This document shows, in pieces, positions 16,087-24,370 of a DNA stretch of 31,214 nucleotides. The stretch comes from Christensenella sp. UBA6880 (lineage in GTDB: Bacteria > Bacillota > Clostridia > Christensenellales > CAG-917). The position numbers were made by a program, and so were the translations under genes. How positions within the stretch are numbered: position 1 is the first letter of the stretch; each line of letters begins with the position of its first letter. Under the pieces are notes generated by a model. It saw only the letters and a program-made list of their open reading frames with translations, searched no databases and had not been told where the DNA came from. The stretch lies in assembly GCA_002449145.1 (NCBI GenBank), contig DKCG01000032.1:1-31214 (forward strand), given 5' to 3'.

Positions 16087-17049
16087 ATGTCATACAAATT
16101 TTTGTACCAAAACGCCCGGATAAAGAGCAGAGAAAGCAAACTTCTCACCGCGCAAGCGGTGCAGAGGCTTTTGGACGCTGCCGACGCAAGGGAAGCGTCC
16201 AAGGCTCTTGCGGAACTCGGTTTCGGTACGGACGGCGAAAATTTCGACGTCGTTTTCAAACGCGCGGAAGAAGAGAACATTGCGCTTTTGAAAGAAATGA
16301 ACGAGGGCGGCGCACTCGACGCATTCATTGTGGAAAGCGATTACGTCAACCTCAAAATTTTGCTCAAAGCGCACGTTTCGGGCGCAAAAGCGGAAAGTTT
16401 CGCCCCGAACGGACTTTTTGAAGTCGAAACGCTCAAAGAAGCAATCGAATCGGGCGAGATAAACGCGCTTGCAAAGCAAATGCAAGACGTTATTCTCAAA
16501 ACGCAAGAAGACCTTGCAAGCGGTCAAATCAAAGCGCACGCGCTCGACGTTGCCGTCGACAAAGCGCAATTTGCCCACCAACTCGAACTTTGCAAAAAGA
16601 GCGGCAAGGTCGCAAAGGAATATTTTGAAAAAAGAATAAACTACCTCAATATATCTTCCTTTGAAAGGGCAAGACGGCTCGGACTCGACTTTGCGTTCTT
16701 TGCGGATTGCTTTATAGACGGCGGTACGATTCCGCTTTCAACCTTTGAAGGTATATGGGAACTTCACGGCGAAGACTTCCTCAAACCTTTCAAGGAAACG
16801 GAATATTACGAGGACGTAAAGGCACTCGACGAGGGCGGAAAACTCGTCGTGTTCGAGGCAAAAACCGACGACGCGCTTTTGAAAGTATGGAAGCGCGAAA
16901 AAGACGATTTGTACTCGATTGCGCCAATCGTCGCGTTCTATATGAGCAGAAAGACAGAAATTAAAATTGCAAAACTTATCGTGGCAGGCGTGAAAAATCA
17001 CGTTGCGCCTCAAATAATCAAAGAAAGGATGCGTGAACTCTATGCGTGA
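16087..17049 (+). CDS. ntpC: V-type ATPase subunit C (central-stalk socket)
   Basis: Encodes 320 residues, normal for the vATP-synt_AC39 family (mostly alpha-helical; YKFLYQNARIKSRESKLLT at the N-terminus, NLKILLKAH in the first third, IAPIVAFYMSRKTEIKIAKLI near the C-terminus, matching the common A-Y-x-x-x-K-x-E-x-x-N/K-x-x ending). It links the rotating shaft (D/F) to the K ring. The in-frame extension upstream to 16000 is not needed: ATG 16087 lies one base after the subunit E stop. It overlaps the next gene by eight bases. Confidence 0.92.
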   Translation: MSYKFLYQNARIKSRESKLLTAQAVQRLLDAADAREASKALAELGFGTDGENFDVVFKRAEEENIALLKEMNEGGALDAFIVESDYVNLKILLKAHVSGAKAESFAPNGLFEVETLKEAIESGEINALAKQMQDVILKTQEDLASGQIKAHALDVAVDKAQFAHQLELCKKSGKVAKEYFEKRINYLNISSFERARRLGLDFAFFADCFIDGGTIPLSTFEGIWELHGEDFLKPFKETEYYEDVKALDEGGKLVVFEAKTDDALLKVWKREKDDLYSIAPIVAFYMSRKTEIKIAKLIVAGVKNHVAPQIIKERMRELYA

Positions 17050-17371
17050 CAATGCAATCGCGGTATGCGGCGACAAAGACAGCGTGCTTGCATTCAAGGC
17101 CATCGGTCTTGACGTTTTCCCCGTGGAAGACGAGATTCAGGCAAGAGATACCATTCATGCGCTTGCGAGAAAATACGCCGTCATTTTCGTGACGGAAAAG
17201 GTTGCCGCGCAAGCGGACGCGCTCATCAATCGCTATAAATCCCGTCCCTATCCCGTCATCGTGCCCATTCCGTCGGCGGAAGGCAATCGCGGAGTGGGAC
17301 TCGCAGGCATAAAAGCCAACGTCGAAAAGGCGATAGGCGCAGACATTTTATTCGACAAAGAGAACAAATAA
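17042..17371 (+). CDS. ntpG: V-type ATPase subunit F (NtpG-type)
   Basis: Encodes 109 residues: a small Rossmann-like domain beginning with AVCGDKDSVLAFKAIGLDVF (compare VGDKDSVSPFRLFGFDV in Enterococcus NtpG), then YAVIFVTEKVA, a helix, VIVPIPSAEGNRGVGL, and a C-terminal helix VEKAIGADILF. It binds subunit D in the rotor shaft. I use ATG 17042, eight bases inside the subunit C gene; the in-frame GTG at 17033 sits too close to the AAAGGA motif. It ends ten bases before the subunit A gene. Confidence 0.92.
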   Translation: MRDNAIAVCGDKDSVLAFKAIGLDVFPVEDEIQARDTIHALARKYAVIFVTEKVAAQADALINRYKSRPYPVIVPIPSAEGNRGVGLAGIKANVEKAIGADILFDKENK

Positions 17372-17381
17372 GAGGACGAAA

Positions 17382-19145
17382 ATGGAAACTGGAAAAATCG
17401 TAAAAGTATCCGGACCGTTGATTGTTGCAGAGGGTATGTCCCAGTGCAAGATGTACGACGTGGTTCACGTTAGCGAAAAGAAACTCATAGGCGAAGTCAT
17501 CGAACTTCGCGGCGACCGCGCGTCCATACAGGTTTATGAAGAAACGAGCGGATTAGGCCCCGGCGAAAACGTATATTCGACGGGTGCGCCCCTTTCCGTT
17601 GAACTCGCACCGGGTCTTATCGAAGGCATTTACGACGGTATTCAAAGACCGCTTGCCAAACTCAGAGAAATTGCGGGCGACCGTATTGAAAGAGGCGTAT
17701 ATCTTCCCGCGGTAGACCACCAAAAAAAATGGGCGTTCGAGCCTAAGGCAACCGTCGGCGACGTCGTGGAATGCGGAAGCGTTCTCGGCGTAGTGCAAGA
17801 AAACGTCCTCGTCGAGCATAAAATTATGGTTCCTTACGGCGTGAAAGGCACGGTCAAGGAAATCAAACAAGGCGAGTTCACCGTTGACGAAACAGTTGCA
17901 GTCGTGGAAACCGAAAAGGGCGACGTCAACGTGACTATGCTTCAAAAATGGCCCGTCAGAAAGGGCAGACCCTACAAAGAAAAACTTTCCCCGAAAACAC
18001 CGCTCGTCACGGGACAAAGAGTCATCGACACGCTGTTCCCGATTGCAAAGGGCGGCGTTGCGGCAGTTCCCGGACCGTTCGGAAGCGGCAAAACCGTCGT
18101 TCAGCACCAGCTTGCGAAGTGGGCGGACGCGGACATAATCGTATACGTAGGTTGCGGCGAGCGTGGCAACGAGATGACGGACGTTCTCAACGAGTTCCCG
18201 ACTCTTATCGACCCCAAGAGCGGTCAACCGCTTATGAAGCGCACCGTGCTTATCGCAAACACGTCGGATATGCCCGTTGCGGCGCGTGAAGCGTCCATTT
18301 ACACGGGTATCACCATTGCGGAATACTTTAGAGATATGGGCTATTCCGTCGCGATTATGGCGGATTCCACCTCTCGTTGGGCGGAAGCGCTCAGAGAAAT
18401 GAGCGGACGTCTCGAAGAAATGCCCGGTGAAGAAGGCTATCCCGCATACCTCAGTTCCCGTCTTGCGGAATTTTACGAAAGAGCGGGTATCGTCAAAGTT
18501 CTGGGACAAGAAAACGTCGTCGGTTCGATTACGGCAATCGGCGCGGTTTCGCCCCCCGGCGGCGACCTTTCCGAACCCGTATCGCAAGCGACTTTGCGTA
18601 TCGTCAAAGTGTTCTGGGGACTGAGTGCCTCGCTTGCGTACAAACGCCATTTTCCCGCCGTTGACTGGCTCACGAGTTATTCGCTTTACGCAGAGCGTCT
18701 TGGAGAATGGTACACAGACAACGTCGGCGAGGAATGGATGAGATTGCGCGCAAAGTGTATGCGCATACTTCAAGAGGAAGCGCAACTCGACGAAATCGTA
18801 AGGCTCGTCGGTATGGACGCACTCTCGCCCGAAAACAGACTCACGATGGAAACGGCAAAGTCCATAAGAGAGGACTATTTGCACCAAAACGCTTTCCACG
18901 AAGTTGACACGTTCTCGTCGTTGCGCAAGCAAGAATATATGCTTCGCCTCATTCTCGAATTTGACGAGTTGGCAAAGGACGCACTCGAAAAGAACGTTGA
19001 CATCGAGGATATTCTCGAACTCGGCGTAAGAGAGCAAATCGGCAGAGCGAAATATATTCCCGAAAGCGAAATGTCGAAATTCGACGAAATTCTTGCCGAA
19101 ATCAAGAGCGAAATGCGCGCTCTCACCGACGAAGGAGGCATTTGA
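17382..19145 (+). CDS. ntpA: V-type ATPase catalytic subunit A
   Basis: Encodes 587 residues, the family length, including the A-type non-homologous insert (about residues 110-200). The Walker A motif GPFGSGKT is at 231-238; GCGERGNEM and the signature ADSTSRWAEALREMSGR begin at residue 327 and earlier respectively; PPGGDLSEPV follows. It hydrolyses ATP in the A3B3 head. AGAGGACGAAA precedes the ATG. The stop TGA overlaps the ATG of subunit B (TGATG). Confidence 0.97.
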   Translation: METGKIVKVSGPLIVAEGMSQCKMYDVVHVSEKKLIGEVIELRGDRASIQVYEETSGLGPGENVYSTGAPLSVELAPGLIEGIYDGIQRPLAKLREIAGDRIERGVYLPAVDHQKKWAFEPKATVGDVVECGSVLGVVQENVLVEHKIMVPYGVKGTVKEIKQGEFTVDETVAVVETEKGDVNVTMLQKWPVRKGRPYKEKLSPKTPLVTGQRVIDTLFPIAKGGVAAVPGPFGSGKTVVQHQLAKWADADIIVYVGCGERGNEMTDVLNEFPTLIDPKSGQPLMKRTVLIANTSDMPVAAREASIYTGITIAEYFRDMGYSVAIMADSTSRWAEALREMSGRLEEMPGEEGYPAYLSSRLAEFYERAGIVKVLGQENVVGSITAIGAVSPPGGDLSEPVSQATLRIVKVFWGLSASLAYKRHFPAVDWLTSYSLYAERLGEWYTDNVGEEWMRLRAKCMRILQEEAQLDEIVRLVGMDALSPENRLTMETAKSIREDYLHQNAFHEVDTFSSLRKQEYMLRLILEFDELAKDALEKNVDIEDILELGVREQIGRAKYIPESEMSKFDEILAEIKSEMRALTDEGGI

Positions 19146-20536
19146 TGTTAAAAGAATACAACACCATAAGAGAGATTGTCGGCCCGCTTATGCTCGTCGA
19201 GGGCGTTGAGGGCGTAAAATATAACGAACTTGTCGAAATCAGACAGGAAAACGGCGAAATCAGAAGCGGCAAGGTGCTCGAAATCAATCGCGACAAGGCG
19301 CTCGTTCAGTTGTTCGAGGCCTCGCAAGGCATCAAAATGGCTTCCGCAAAAGCGAGATTTTTGGGACACGGCATCGAACTCGGCGTAAGCGAAGATATGC
19401 TCGGCAGAGTTTTTGACGGTATGGGCAGACCCCGCGACGGCGGCGCACCCATCATTCCCGAAACGAAACTCGACATCAACGGTCAACCGATAAATCCCGT
19501 CGCGCGCGACTATCCCAACGAGTTTATTCAAACGGGTATCAGCGCAATCGACGGCTTGAACACGCTCGTCAGAGGTCAAAAACTTCCCGTGTTCTCGATG
19601 TCCGGTATGCCTCACGCAGAACTTGCGGCGCAAATCGCAAGACAAGCCAAAGTTTTGGGCAGCGACGCAAAATTCGCGGTCGTGTTCGCGGCAGTCGGTA
19701 TCACGTTCGAGGAAGCGGACTTCTTCATCAGCGATTTCAGAAAGACGGGCGCAATCGAGCGCGCGGTTATGTTCATAAACCTTGCAAACGACCCCGCCGT
19801 CGAGCGTATTTCCACGCCTCGTATGGCGTTGACCGCGGCGGAATACCTTGCGTTTGAGAAGGATATGCACGTTTTGGTCATCACCACCGACATCACAAAC
19901 TACGCAGAAGCACTGCGCGAAGTTTCGGCGGCAAGAAAGGAAGTCCCCGGCAGACGCGGCTACCCCGGATATATGTACACCGACCTTGCGAGTATGTACG
20001 AGCGCGCGGGCAGAATCGTGGGTAAGAAAGGTTCTATCACGCAGATTCCTATCCTCACGATGCCCGAGGACGACAAAACGCACCCCATTCCCGACCTTAC
20101 CGGTTACATCACCGAAGGACAAATCATCATCTCGCGCGAATTGTACAAGAAAGGCATCGTTCCGCCCATCGACGTATTGCCGTCGCTCTCTCGTCTTAAA
20201 GACAAGGGCATAGGCAAAGGCAAAACGAGAGAAGACCACGCCGACACGATGAACCAACTTTTCAGCGCGTACGCGCAGGGCAAAGAAGCAAAGGAATTGA
20301 GTTCCATTCTCGGCGAAGCGGCTTTGACCGAAACGGACAAGAAGTACGCAGAATTTGCGGACGAGTTTGAAAAACAATACGTTTCGCAAGGCTTCGACGT
20401 CAATCGCGACATCGATGAAACTCTCGACCTCGGCTGGAAACTTCTCAAAATTCTTCCCAAGAGCGAACTTAAACGTATCCGCGACGAGTATATCGAAAAA
20501 TACCTCGACAACGACGAGAAAGAAAATAAGCAATGA
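19145..20536 (+). CDS. ntpB: V-type ATPase regulatory subunit B
   Basis: Encodes 463 residues. It is homologous to subunit A but its P-loop position is degenerate (SMSGMPHAELAAQIARQ), as is normal for the non-catalytic B subunit; it supplies residues to the catalytic interfaces. Conserved blocks include FQTGISAIDGLNTLVRGQKLP-type sequence (here FIQTGISAIDGLN), DKTHPIPDLTGYITEGQI and VLPSLSRLKDKGIGKGKTREDH. AAGGAGG (19132-19138) lies just before the start, and the ATG overlaps the subunit A stop. The gene overlaps subunit D by four bases (ATGA). Confidence 0.97.
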   Translation: MLKEYNTIREIVGPLMLVEGVEGVKYNELVEIRQENGEIRSGKVLEINRDKALVQLFEASQGIKMASAKARFLGHGIELGVSEDMLGRVFDGMGRPRDGGAPIIPETKLDINGQPINPVARDYPNEFIQTGISAIDGLNTLVRGQKLPVFSMSGMPHAELAAQIARQAKVLGSDAKFAVVFAAVGITFEEADFFISDFRKTGAIERAVMFINLANDPAVERISTPRMALTAAEYLAFEKDMHVLVITTDITNYAEALREVSAARKEVPGRRGYPGYMYTDLASMYERAGRIVGKKGSITQIPILTMPEDDKTHPIPDLTGYITEGQIIISRELYKKGIVPPIDVLPSLSRLKDKGIGKGKTREDHADTMNQLFSAYAQGKEAKELSSILGEAALTETDKKYAEFADEFEKQYVSQGFDVNRDIDETLDLGWKLLKILPKSELKRIRDEYIEKYLDNDEKENKQ

Positions 20537-21174
20537 GCAAACTCAACGTAAACCCCACAAGAATGGAATTAAGACGACTCAAAAATCGTCTTAAAACCGC
20601 AACGAGAGGACACAAACTCTTGAAGGATAAATCTGACGAGATGATTCGCCAGTTTATGCTTTATGTTCGCGAAAACAAGAGATTGAGAGAGGAAGTCGAG
20701 GAAGAACTCGGCGATTCGCTCAAATCCTTTATGCTCGCGCGTGCGGTTTCCAGCGACGCCGTGATAGAGGAAGCAATCGCAATGCCGTCGGCAAAGGTTA
20801 CGCTCGAAACGTCCTCGAAAAACGTTATGAGCGTCAACGTGCCCGTTTTCACCGTCACGGAAGGGGAAAGCAAGGACTTGTATCCGTACTCGTTTGCGAG
20901 CGTCACGAGCGAACTGGACAGTTCCATATCCTCGCTCACCGAACTTCTGCCAAAACTCTTGAAACTAGCGGAAGTGGAAAAGACTTGCAATATGCTCGCC
21001 GACGAAATCGAGAAGAATAGAAGACGCGTCAATGCGCTCGAATACGTTATGATTCCGCAACTCGAAGAAACCATAAAGTATATCGTTATGAAACTCGACG
21101 AGAACGAAAGAGGCGCGACGACAAGACTTATGAAAGTCAAGTCTATGCTCGAACAAAGACAAGAAGAACAATAA
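20533..21174 (+). CDS. ntpD: V-type ATPase rotor-shaft subunit D
   Basis: Encodes 213 residues. The N-terminus NPTRMELRRLKNRLKTATRGHKLLKDKSDEMIRQF is diagnostic for the vATP-synt_D family, and the C-terminal helix contains RRVNALEYVMIPQLEETIKYI. The two long helices form the antiparallel coiled coil turning inside A3B3. It is the last V-ATPase gene; a weak hairpin (CCGCTTGC-GCTT-GCAGGCGG, 21183-21202) with a poor T-run follows, so some transcripts may continue into the DUF3737 gene. Confidence 0.95.
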   Translation: MSKLNVNPTRMELRRLKNRLKTATRGHKLLKDKSDEMIRQFMLYVRENKRLREEVEEELGDSLKSFMLARAVSSDAVIEEAIAMPSAKVTLETSSKNVMSVNVPVFTVTEGESKDLYPYSFASVTSELDSSISSLTELLPKLLKLAEVEKTCNMLADEIEKNRRRVNALEYVMIPQLEETIKYIVMKLDENERGATTRLMKVKSMLEQRQEEQ

Positions 21175-21182
21175 TCCTCATT

Positions 21183-21202
21183 CCGCTTGCGCTTGCAGGC
21201 GG
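21183..21202 (+). terminator. Weak hairpin after the V-ATPase operon
   Basis: CCGCTTGC pairs with GCAGGCGG (one G-U) around a GCTT loop, followed by TTTGCATTTT rather than a clean T-run. It could terminate partly. TTGCAG (21193-21198), 16 bp and TATAGA (21215-21220) just after it make a weak candidate promoter for the next gene. Confidence 0.35.
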
Positions 21203-21244
21203 TTTGCATTTTGGTATAGAACACTTTTTAGACAAGGAAAGAAT

Positions 21245-22096
21245 ATGGCATACGAAAATTGTGTTGTAGAAAACGAAACTTTCGACGAGGAACGCGCATT
21301 TTACGGCGCGAGAAACGTCAAAGTCAACAACGTAAAAATAGACGGACCTGCCGACGGCGAAAGCGCATTCAAAGAGTGTAGGGACGTAGAGTGCAAGGAT
21401 TGCTTTTTCAATCTTCGCTATCCGTTTTGGCACGATCACAATCTGACGATCGAGGACAGCGAAATGACTCAGTTGTGCCGCGCGTCGCTTTGGTATAGCG
21501 AAAACATCAACCTCAAAAACGTCAAAATGCACGGCATAAAGGCACTAAGAGAGTGCAAAAACGTCACGATCGAGGGTTGCGACATCGTTTCGCCCGAGTT
21601 CGGTTGGTCGACGCACGGCGTGAATATGTCAAATTCGCACGCCGAAAGCGAGTATTTTATGATGCGCGCAACGTCCATTCACTTCAAAAACGTGGATTTC
21701 AAGGGCAAGTACAGTTTTCAGTACATCAAAGACGCGGTTTTCGAGGATTGCAACTTCGACACGAAAGACGCGTTCTGGCACGCCGAAAACGTAACCGTCA
21801 GAAACTGCGTCGTCAAGGGCGAATATCTTGCTTGGTACTGCGACAACGTGACGTTCGACCATTGCAAAATCATAGGCACGCAACCGCTTTGCTATTGCAA
21901 GAATCTCAAACTCATAGATTGCGAAATGATAGATTGCGACTTCGCATTTGAAAGAAGCGATGTCGAAGCGACCGTAACCACGCCCGTCATAAGCGTGAAG
22001 AACGTAAAAGACGGCTACGTTATGCTTCCGTCCGTCGGCGAAATCATATGGGAAGGCGACGAGTTTAAGGGCGCAGTCGTAGTTCTCGACAAATAA
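21245..22096 (+). CDS. DUF3737 family protein, predicted right-handed beta-helix
   Basis: Encodes 283 residues built of repeated short strands with recurring N-V-x-x-x-x-C-x-x patterns (NVTIEGCDI, AVFEDCNFD, NVTVRNCVV, NVTFDHCKI, NLKLIDCEM), typical of a stacked beta-helix; aromatic residues recur (YPFWHDHN, DAFWHAEN, YLAWYCDN). This matches what I know of DUF3737, a family of unknown function common in gut anaerobes. No signal peptide or membrane segment is visible, so it should be cytoplasmic despite many cysteines. AAGGAAAG precedes the ATG. It lies 70 bp after the V-ATPase operon and ends before a strong terminator; a functional link with the pump is not shown. Confidence 0.85.
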   Translation: MAYENCVVENETFDEERAFYGARNVKVNNVKIDGPADGESAFKECRDVECKDCFFNLRYPFWHDHNLTIEDSEMTQLCRASLWYSENINLKNVKMHGIKALRECKNVTIEGCDIVSPEFGWSTHGVNMSNSHAESEYFMMRATSIHFKNVDFKGKYSFQYIKDAVFEDCNFDTKDAFWHAENVTVRNCVVKGEYLAWYCDNVTFDHCKIIGTQPLCYCKNLKLIDCEMIDCDFAFERSDVEATVTTPVISVKNVKDGYVMLPSVGEIIWEGDEFKGAVVVLDK

Positions 22097-22107
22097 ATTG
22101 ACGATTG

Positions 22108-22154
22108 ACGGACAAATCGATTTGCAAAAATCTTTTTGTCCGTTTATTTTTTTT
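22108..22154 (+). terminator. Intrinsic terminator after the DUF3737 gene
   Basis: ACGGACAAA (22108-22116) pairs with TTTGTCCGT (22135-22143), followed by TTATTTTTTTT. The loop is long (18 nt) but the stem is perfect. Confidence 0.75.
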
Positions 22155-22164
22155 GCAAAAAGTT

Positions 22165-22193
22165 TGTAACCTTTCTTTAAGTTTGGTGTCTTA
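22165..22193 (+). promoter_or_regulatory. Candidate ECF-sigma promoter of the PepSY/sigma operon
   Basis: TGTAAC (22165-22170, followed by C) is separated by 17 bases from GTCTTA (22188-22193). An AAC-containing -35 and a GTC-type -10 are characteristic of ECF sigma promoters in Firmicutes and unlike the TTGACA/TATAAT boxes elsewhere in this window. Because the operon encodes its own ECF sigma factor, autoregulation is the simplest reading. Confidence 0.6.
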
Positions 22194-22223
22194 TTAGTGA
22201 AAAAACCAAGGAGGCAACCCCTT

Positions 22224-23243
22224 ATGAAGAAAAAAACGGTACTCACTTTTGCAATAGTTGCAATCGTATGTTGCGCGGTGATATTCGCCGCTTGCGACAA
22301 ACAAGAACAAAAAGAACAAGCAAGAAACGCCGAGTTTACGCGAATCGCGCTTCAAACGGTGGGCGTTGAAAATCAAACCGTCGATTATGCCACCGTCACG
22401 CAAAAGGACGCGGACAGTTTCGTGGTCGAAATCGAAATTAACGGCATAAAATACGACGTCACGATAGGCGCGGACAAAACCGTGAAATCCGTCAAAATAA
22501 ACGACCGTCAAGTCGAAAAAGATCAAATCCCCGACGCACCGTTTGAAAATAACGAGTATATCGGCAAAGAAGCGGCGAGAAACATTGCGCTTGCCGACGC
22601 GGGCGTTGAACTTGGCGACATCACCAAACTCGAAATCGACTTCGACTTCGACGACGGAAAGTATCTTTACGAAATAGAGTTTTATGTAGGAACGACCAAA
22701 TACGAATACGATATCGAGGCAAAAAGCGGCGAAATTCACAAAAAAGAAGTGAACGACAAAACCGAGTTTGAAAAAGCACCAGAAGGCGTAGACTTCAAAG
22801 GCACGGACGAGGCAATCGCAATCGCAGTCGAAAACGCGCTCATAGGCTTGCAAAACACTTCTCTTACGGCAAACGACGCCACGATAAAGAAAGCGAAACT
22901 CGATTTTGAAAAAGGCTCGTACGTGTACGAAATCGAATTTATCCTCGACGGCGTAGAATACGACTACGAAATCAACGCGGTGACGGGCGCAATCATCAAG
23001 GTTGAAACCGACAAGAAAGAGCAAGTCGATACGAATACTACGATTTCGCAAGACGAGGCAATCAGAATCGCAACCGCTCACGCAGGCGTGAGCAACCCCG
23101 CTCAAATCGAAGCGAAACTCGAAGTCGAACACGGCGTAGTGGTTTGGGAAGTAGAGTTCAAGTCGGGCGGATACGAATACGAATACGAAATAAATGCAAA
23201 AACTGGTCAAATTCTTGACTACGACAAGGAAATAGACGACTGA
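22224..23243 (+). CDS. Lipoprotein with four tandem PepSY-like domains
   Basis: Encodes 339 residues. The start is ATG 22224 after AAGGAGG (22208-22214). The N-terminus KKKTVLTFAIVAIVCCAVIFAAC is a lipoprotein signal with lipidated cysteine C24. Four repeats follow at about residues 33-97, 112-175, 191-263 and 273-335; each has an N-terminal helix (EAARNIALADAGV, EAIAIAVENAL, EAIRIATAHAGV) and strands ending in YEYDIEAKSGEI, YDYEINAVTGAI or YEYEINAKTGQI, the PepSY signature. PepSY domains are often linked to protease inhibition or ligand sensing at the envelope. The gene is followed after five bases by an ECF sigma gene, and the anti-sigma-like protein beyond that carries the same domain, so the lipoprotein is probably a sensor or output of that circuit. 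Confidence 0.88.
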   Translation: MKKKTVLTFAIVAIVCCAVIFAACDKQEQKEQARNAEFTRIALQTVGVENQTVDYATVTQKDADSFVVEIEINGIKYDVTIGADKTVKSVKINDRQVEKDQIPDAPFENNEYIGKEAARNIALADAGVELGDITKLEIDFDFDDGKYLYEIEFYVGTTKYEYDIEAKSGEIHKKEVNDKTEFEKAPEGVDFKGTDEAIAIAVENALIGLQNTSLTANDATIKKAKLDFEKGSYVYEIEFILDGVEYDYEINAVTGAIIKVETDKKEQVDTNTTISQDEAIRIATAHAGVSNPAQIEAKLEVEHGVVVWEVEFKSGGYEYEYEINAKTGQILDYDKEIDD

Positions 23244-23248
23244 TTTTT

Positions 23249-23722
23249 ATGGATCACGATCTTGTAGAACAACTGTTCAAAAAGTATTACAACGACGTTC
23301 TCTTGTACGCAATGTCGCTCACGAGAAACGCTTCCGAAGCCGAAGATTTGGTTTCGGAAGCCTTTTTCAAGGCGCTTGCACTTGCGGACGACGTTAAAAA
23401 CTTCAAGGCGTGGATATTGAAAGTTTGTCGCAATCTGTTCCTCAACAAGAAGCGTAAACACTCGAAAATCGTCGAACTTTCCGAAGATATGTCGAGCGAG
23501 TGCGACGACGTGTTGCAGCAAATCGTAAAGGACGAAAACTATCGCGCGCTTTACAACGCAATCGGATTGTTGCCGCAAAACCTCAAAGAAGTCATATTGT
23601 TGTTTTACTTCGAGGATATGAGAGTGGACGCAATATCGCTGATTGTCGGCAAGAGCGAAAGCAACGTCAAGGTTATGCTTTATCGGGGCAGAGAGCAAAT
23701 AAAACAGATTTTGGAGAAGTGA
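23249..23722 (+). CDS. ECF-type RNA polymerase sigma factor
   Basis: Encodes 157 residues. Region 2 covers about residues 5-75 (LFKKYYNDVLLYAMSLTRNASEAEDLVSEAFFKAL, then FKAWILKVCRNLFLNKKRK), and region 4 about 100-157 (ALYNAIGLLPQNLKEVILLFYFEDMRVDAISLIVGKSESNVKVMLYRGREQI, a helix-turn-helix). Regions 1 and 3 are absent, as in ECF factors. There is no clear Shine-Dalgarno; the ATG is five bases after the PepSY lipoprotein stop, suggesting translational coupling. The next gene, one base downstream, is its likely anti-sigma factor. It would recognise the AAC/GTC-type promoter at 22165-22193. Confidence 0.93.
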   Translation: MDHDLVEQLFKKYYNDVLLYAMSLTRNASEAEDLVSEAFFKALALADDVKNFKAWILKVCRNLFLNKKRKHSKIVELSEDMSSECDDVLQQIVKDENYRALYNAIGLLPQNLKEVILLFYFEDMRVDAISLIVGKSESNVKVMLYRGREQIKQILEK

Positions 23723-23723
23723 T

Positions 23724-24257
23724 ATGGATTTTGAAAACGCATACAAAAAGTACAAAGACGGCGTTGCCACAGAGGAAGAAACCGCTTTCGTCGAGCAAGA
23801 ACTCGAAAAAGCGCGCAAAATGACGGAAATTATCGACGCGTACGAATCAAAAAAAGCCATAAGCGACGATTGCGACGAGGACAAAATCCGTCGTGCGCAG
23901 AAAAAATACGCCAAAAAGAACACGCTCAAAATCTTGTTGATTTCGGTTGCGGTGCTTTTTGCGTCCGCCGCAATAATCCTCAGCGCGGTGTTCGGCACAG
24001 CGTTCGGGGCGGCAAACAAAAACCGCAACTATTCTCAAACGCAAGCCGAGCAAATCGCACTTGACTACGTTGCAAGAGAGTACGGCGGAAGCACGAAACT
24101 TGCTGTTGAGGAAAGCGAAAAGAGTATAGAATATTCAAGCGACTTAAGACATTCCGTTTACGTTTACGAAGTGAAAGTCCGCATAGGATTCTTGACGGAA
24201 GTCGAGATAACGATAAATGCAAAAACGGGCGAAGTCGTAAAAGTCGAAATAGATTGA
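23724..24257 (+). CDS. Single-TM anti-sigma-like protein with extracytoplasmic PepSY domain
   Basis: Encodes 177 residues. The N-terminal ~65 residues are cytoplasmic and helical (FENAYKKYKDGVATEEETAFVEQELEKARK), one membrane helix spans about 68-94, and residues 103-177 form a PepSY-like domain (SQTQAEQIALDYVAREYGG ... VEITINAKTGEVVKVEID). No zinc-binding HxxxCxxC motif is present, so it is not a ZAS-type anti-sigma, but its size, topology and position one base after the sigma gene fit a membrane anti-sigma factor. GGAGAAGTG precedes the ATG. The outside PepSY module is closely like those of the lipoprotein two genes upstream, suggesting that the two proteins see the same signal or each other. 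Confidence 0.8.
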   Translation: MDFENAYKKYKDGVATEEETAFVEQELEKARKMTEIIDAYESKKAISDDCDEDKIRRAQKKYAKKNTLKILLISVAVLFASAAIILSAVFGTAFGAANKNRNYSQTQAEQIALDYVAREYGGSTKLAVEESEKSIEYSSDLRHSVYVYEVKVRIGFLTEVEITINAKTGEVVKVEID

Positions 24258-24295
24258 GCGGCGAAAACACACGCAAAACTAATTAAAAAACAAGC

Positions 24296-24324
24296 AAAAA
24301 ACACGTTAAAAAACGTGTTTTTTT
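24296..24324. terminator. Bidirectional terminator between the sigma operon and queH
   Basis: AAAAACACGTT pairs with AACGTGTTTTT around an AAAA loop; T-runs follow on both strands. It can end the rightward sigma operon and the leftward queH transcript. Confidence 0.8.
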
Positions 24325-24347
24325 GTGCTGTTTTTGTGCGTTTTTTC

Positions 24348-24368
24348 GCCGTTTTTTAACGGCTTTTT
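24348..24368 (+). terminator. Second, tandem terminator
   Basis: GCCGTT-TTTT-AACGGC followed by TTTTT. It backs up the terminator 30 bp upstream for rightward transcription. Confidence 0.6.
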
Positions 24369-24370
24369 AT

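Noticed and set aside
19145..20536. Missing Walker A in V-ATPase subunit B as a sign of inactivation
   Set aside because: A degenerate P-loop is normal for the non-catalytic B subunit.
23724..24257. Classic zinc-type (ZAS) anti-sigma factor
   Set aside because: No HxxxCxxC motif; the assignment rests on topology and gene position instead.
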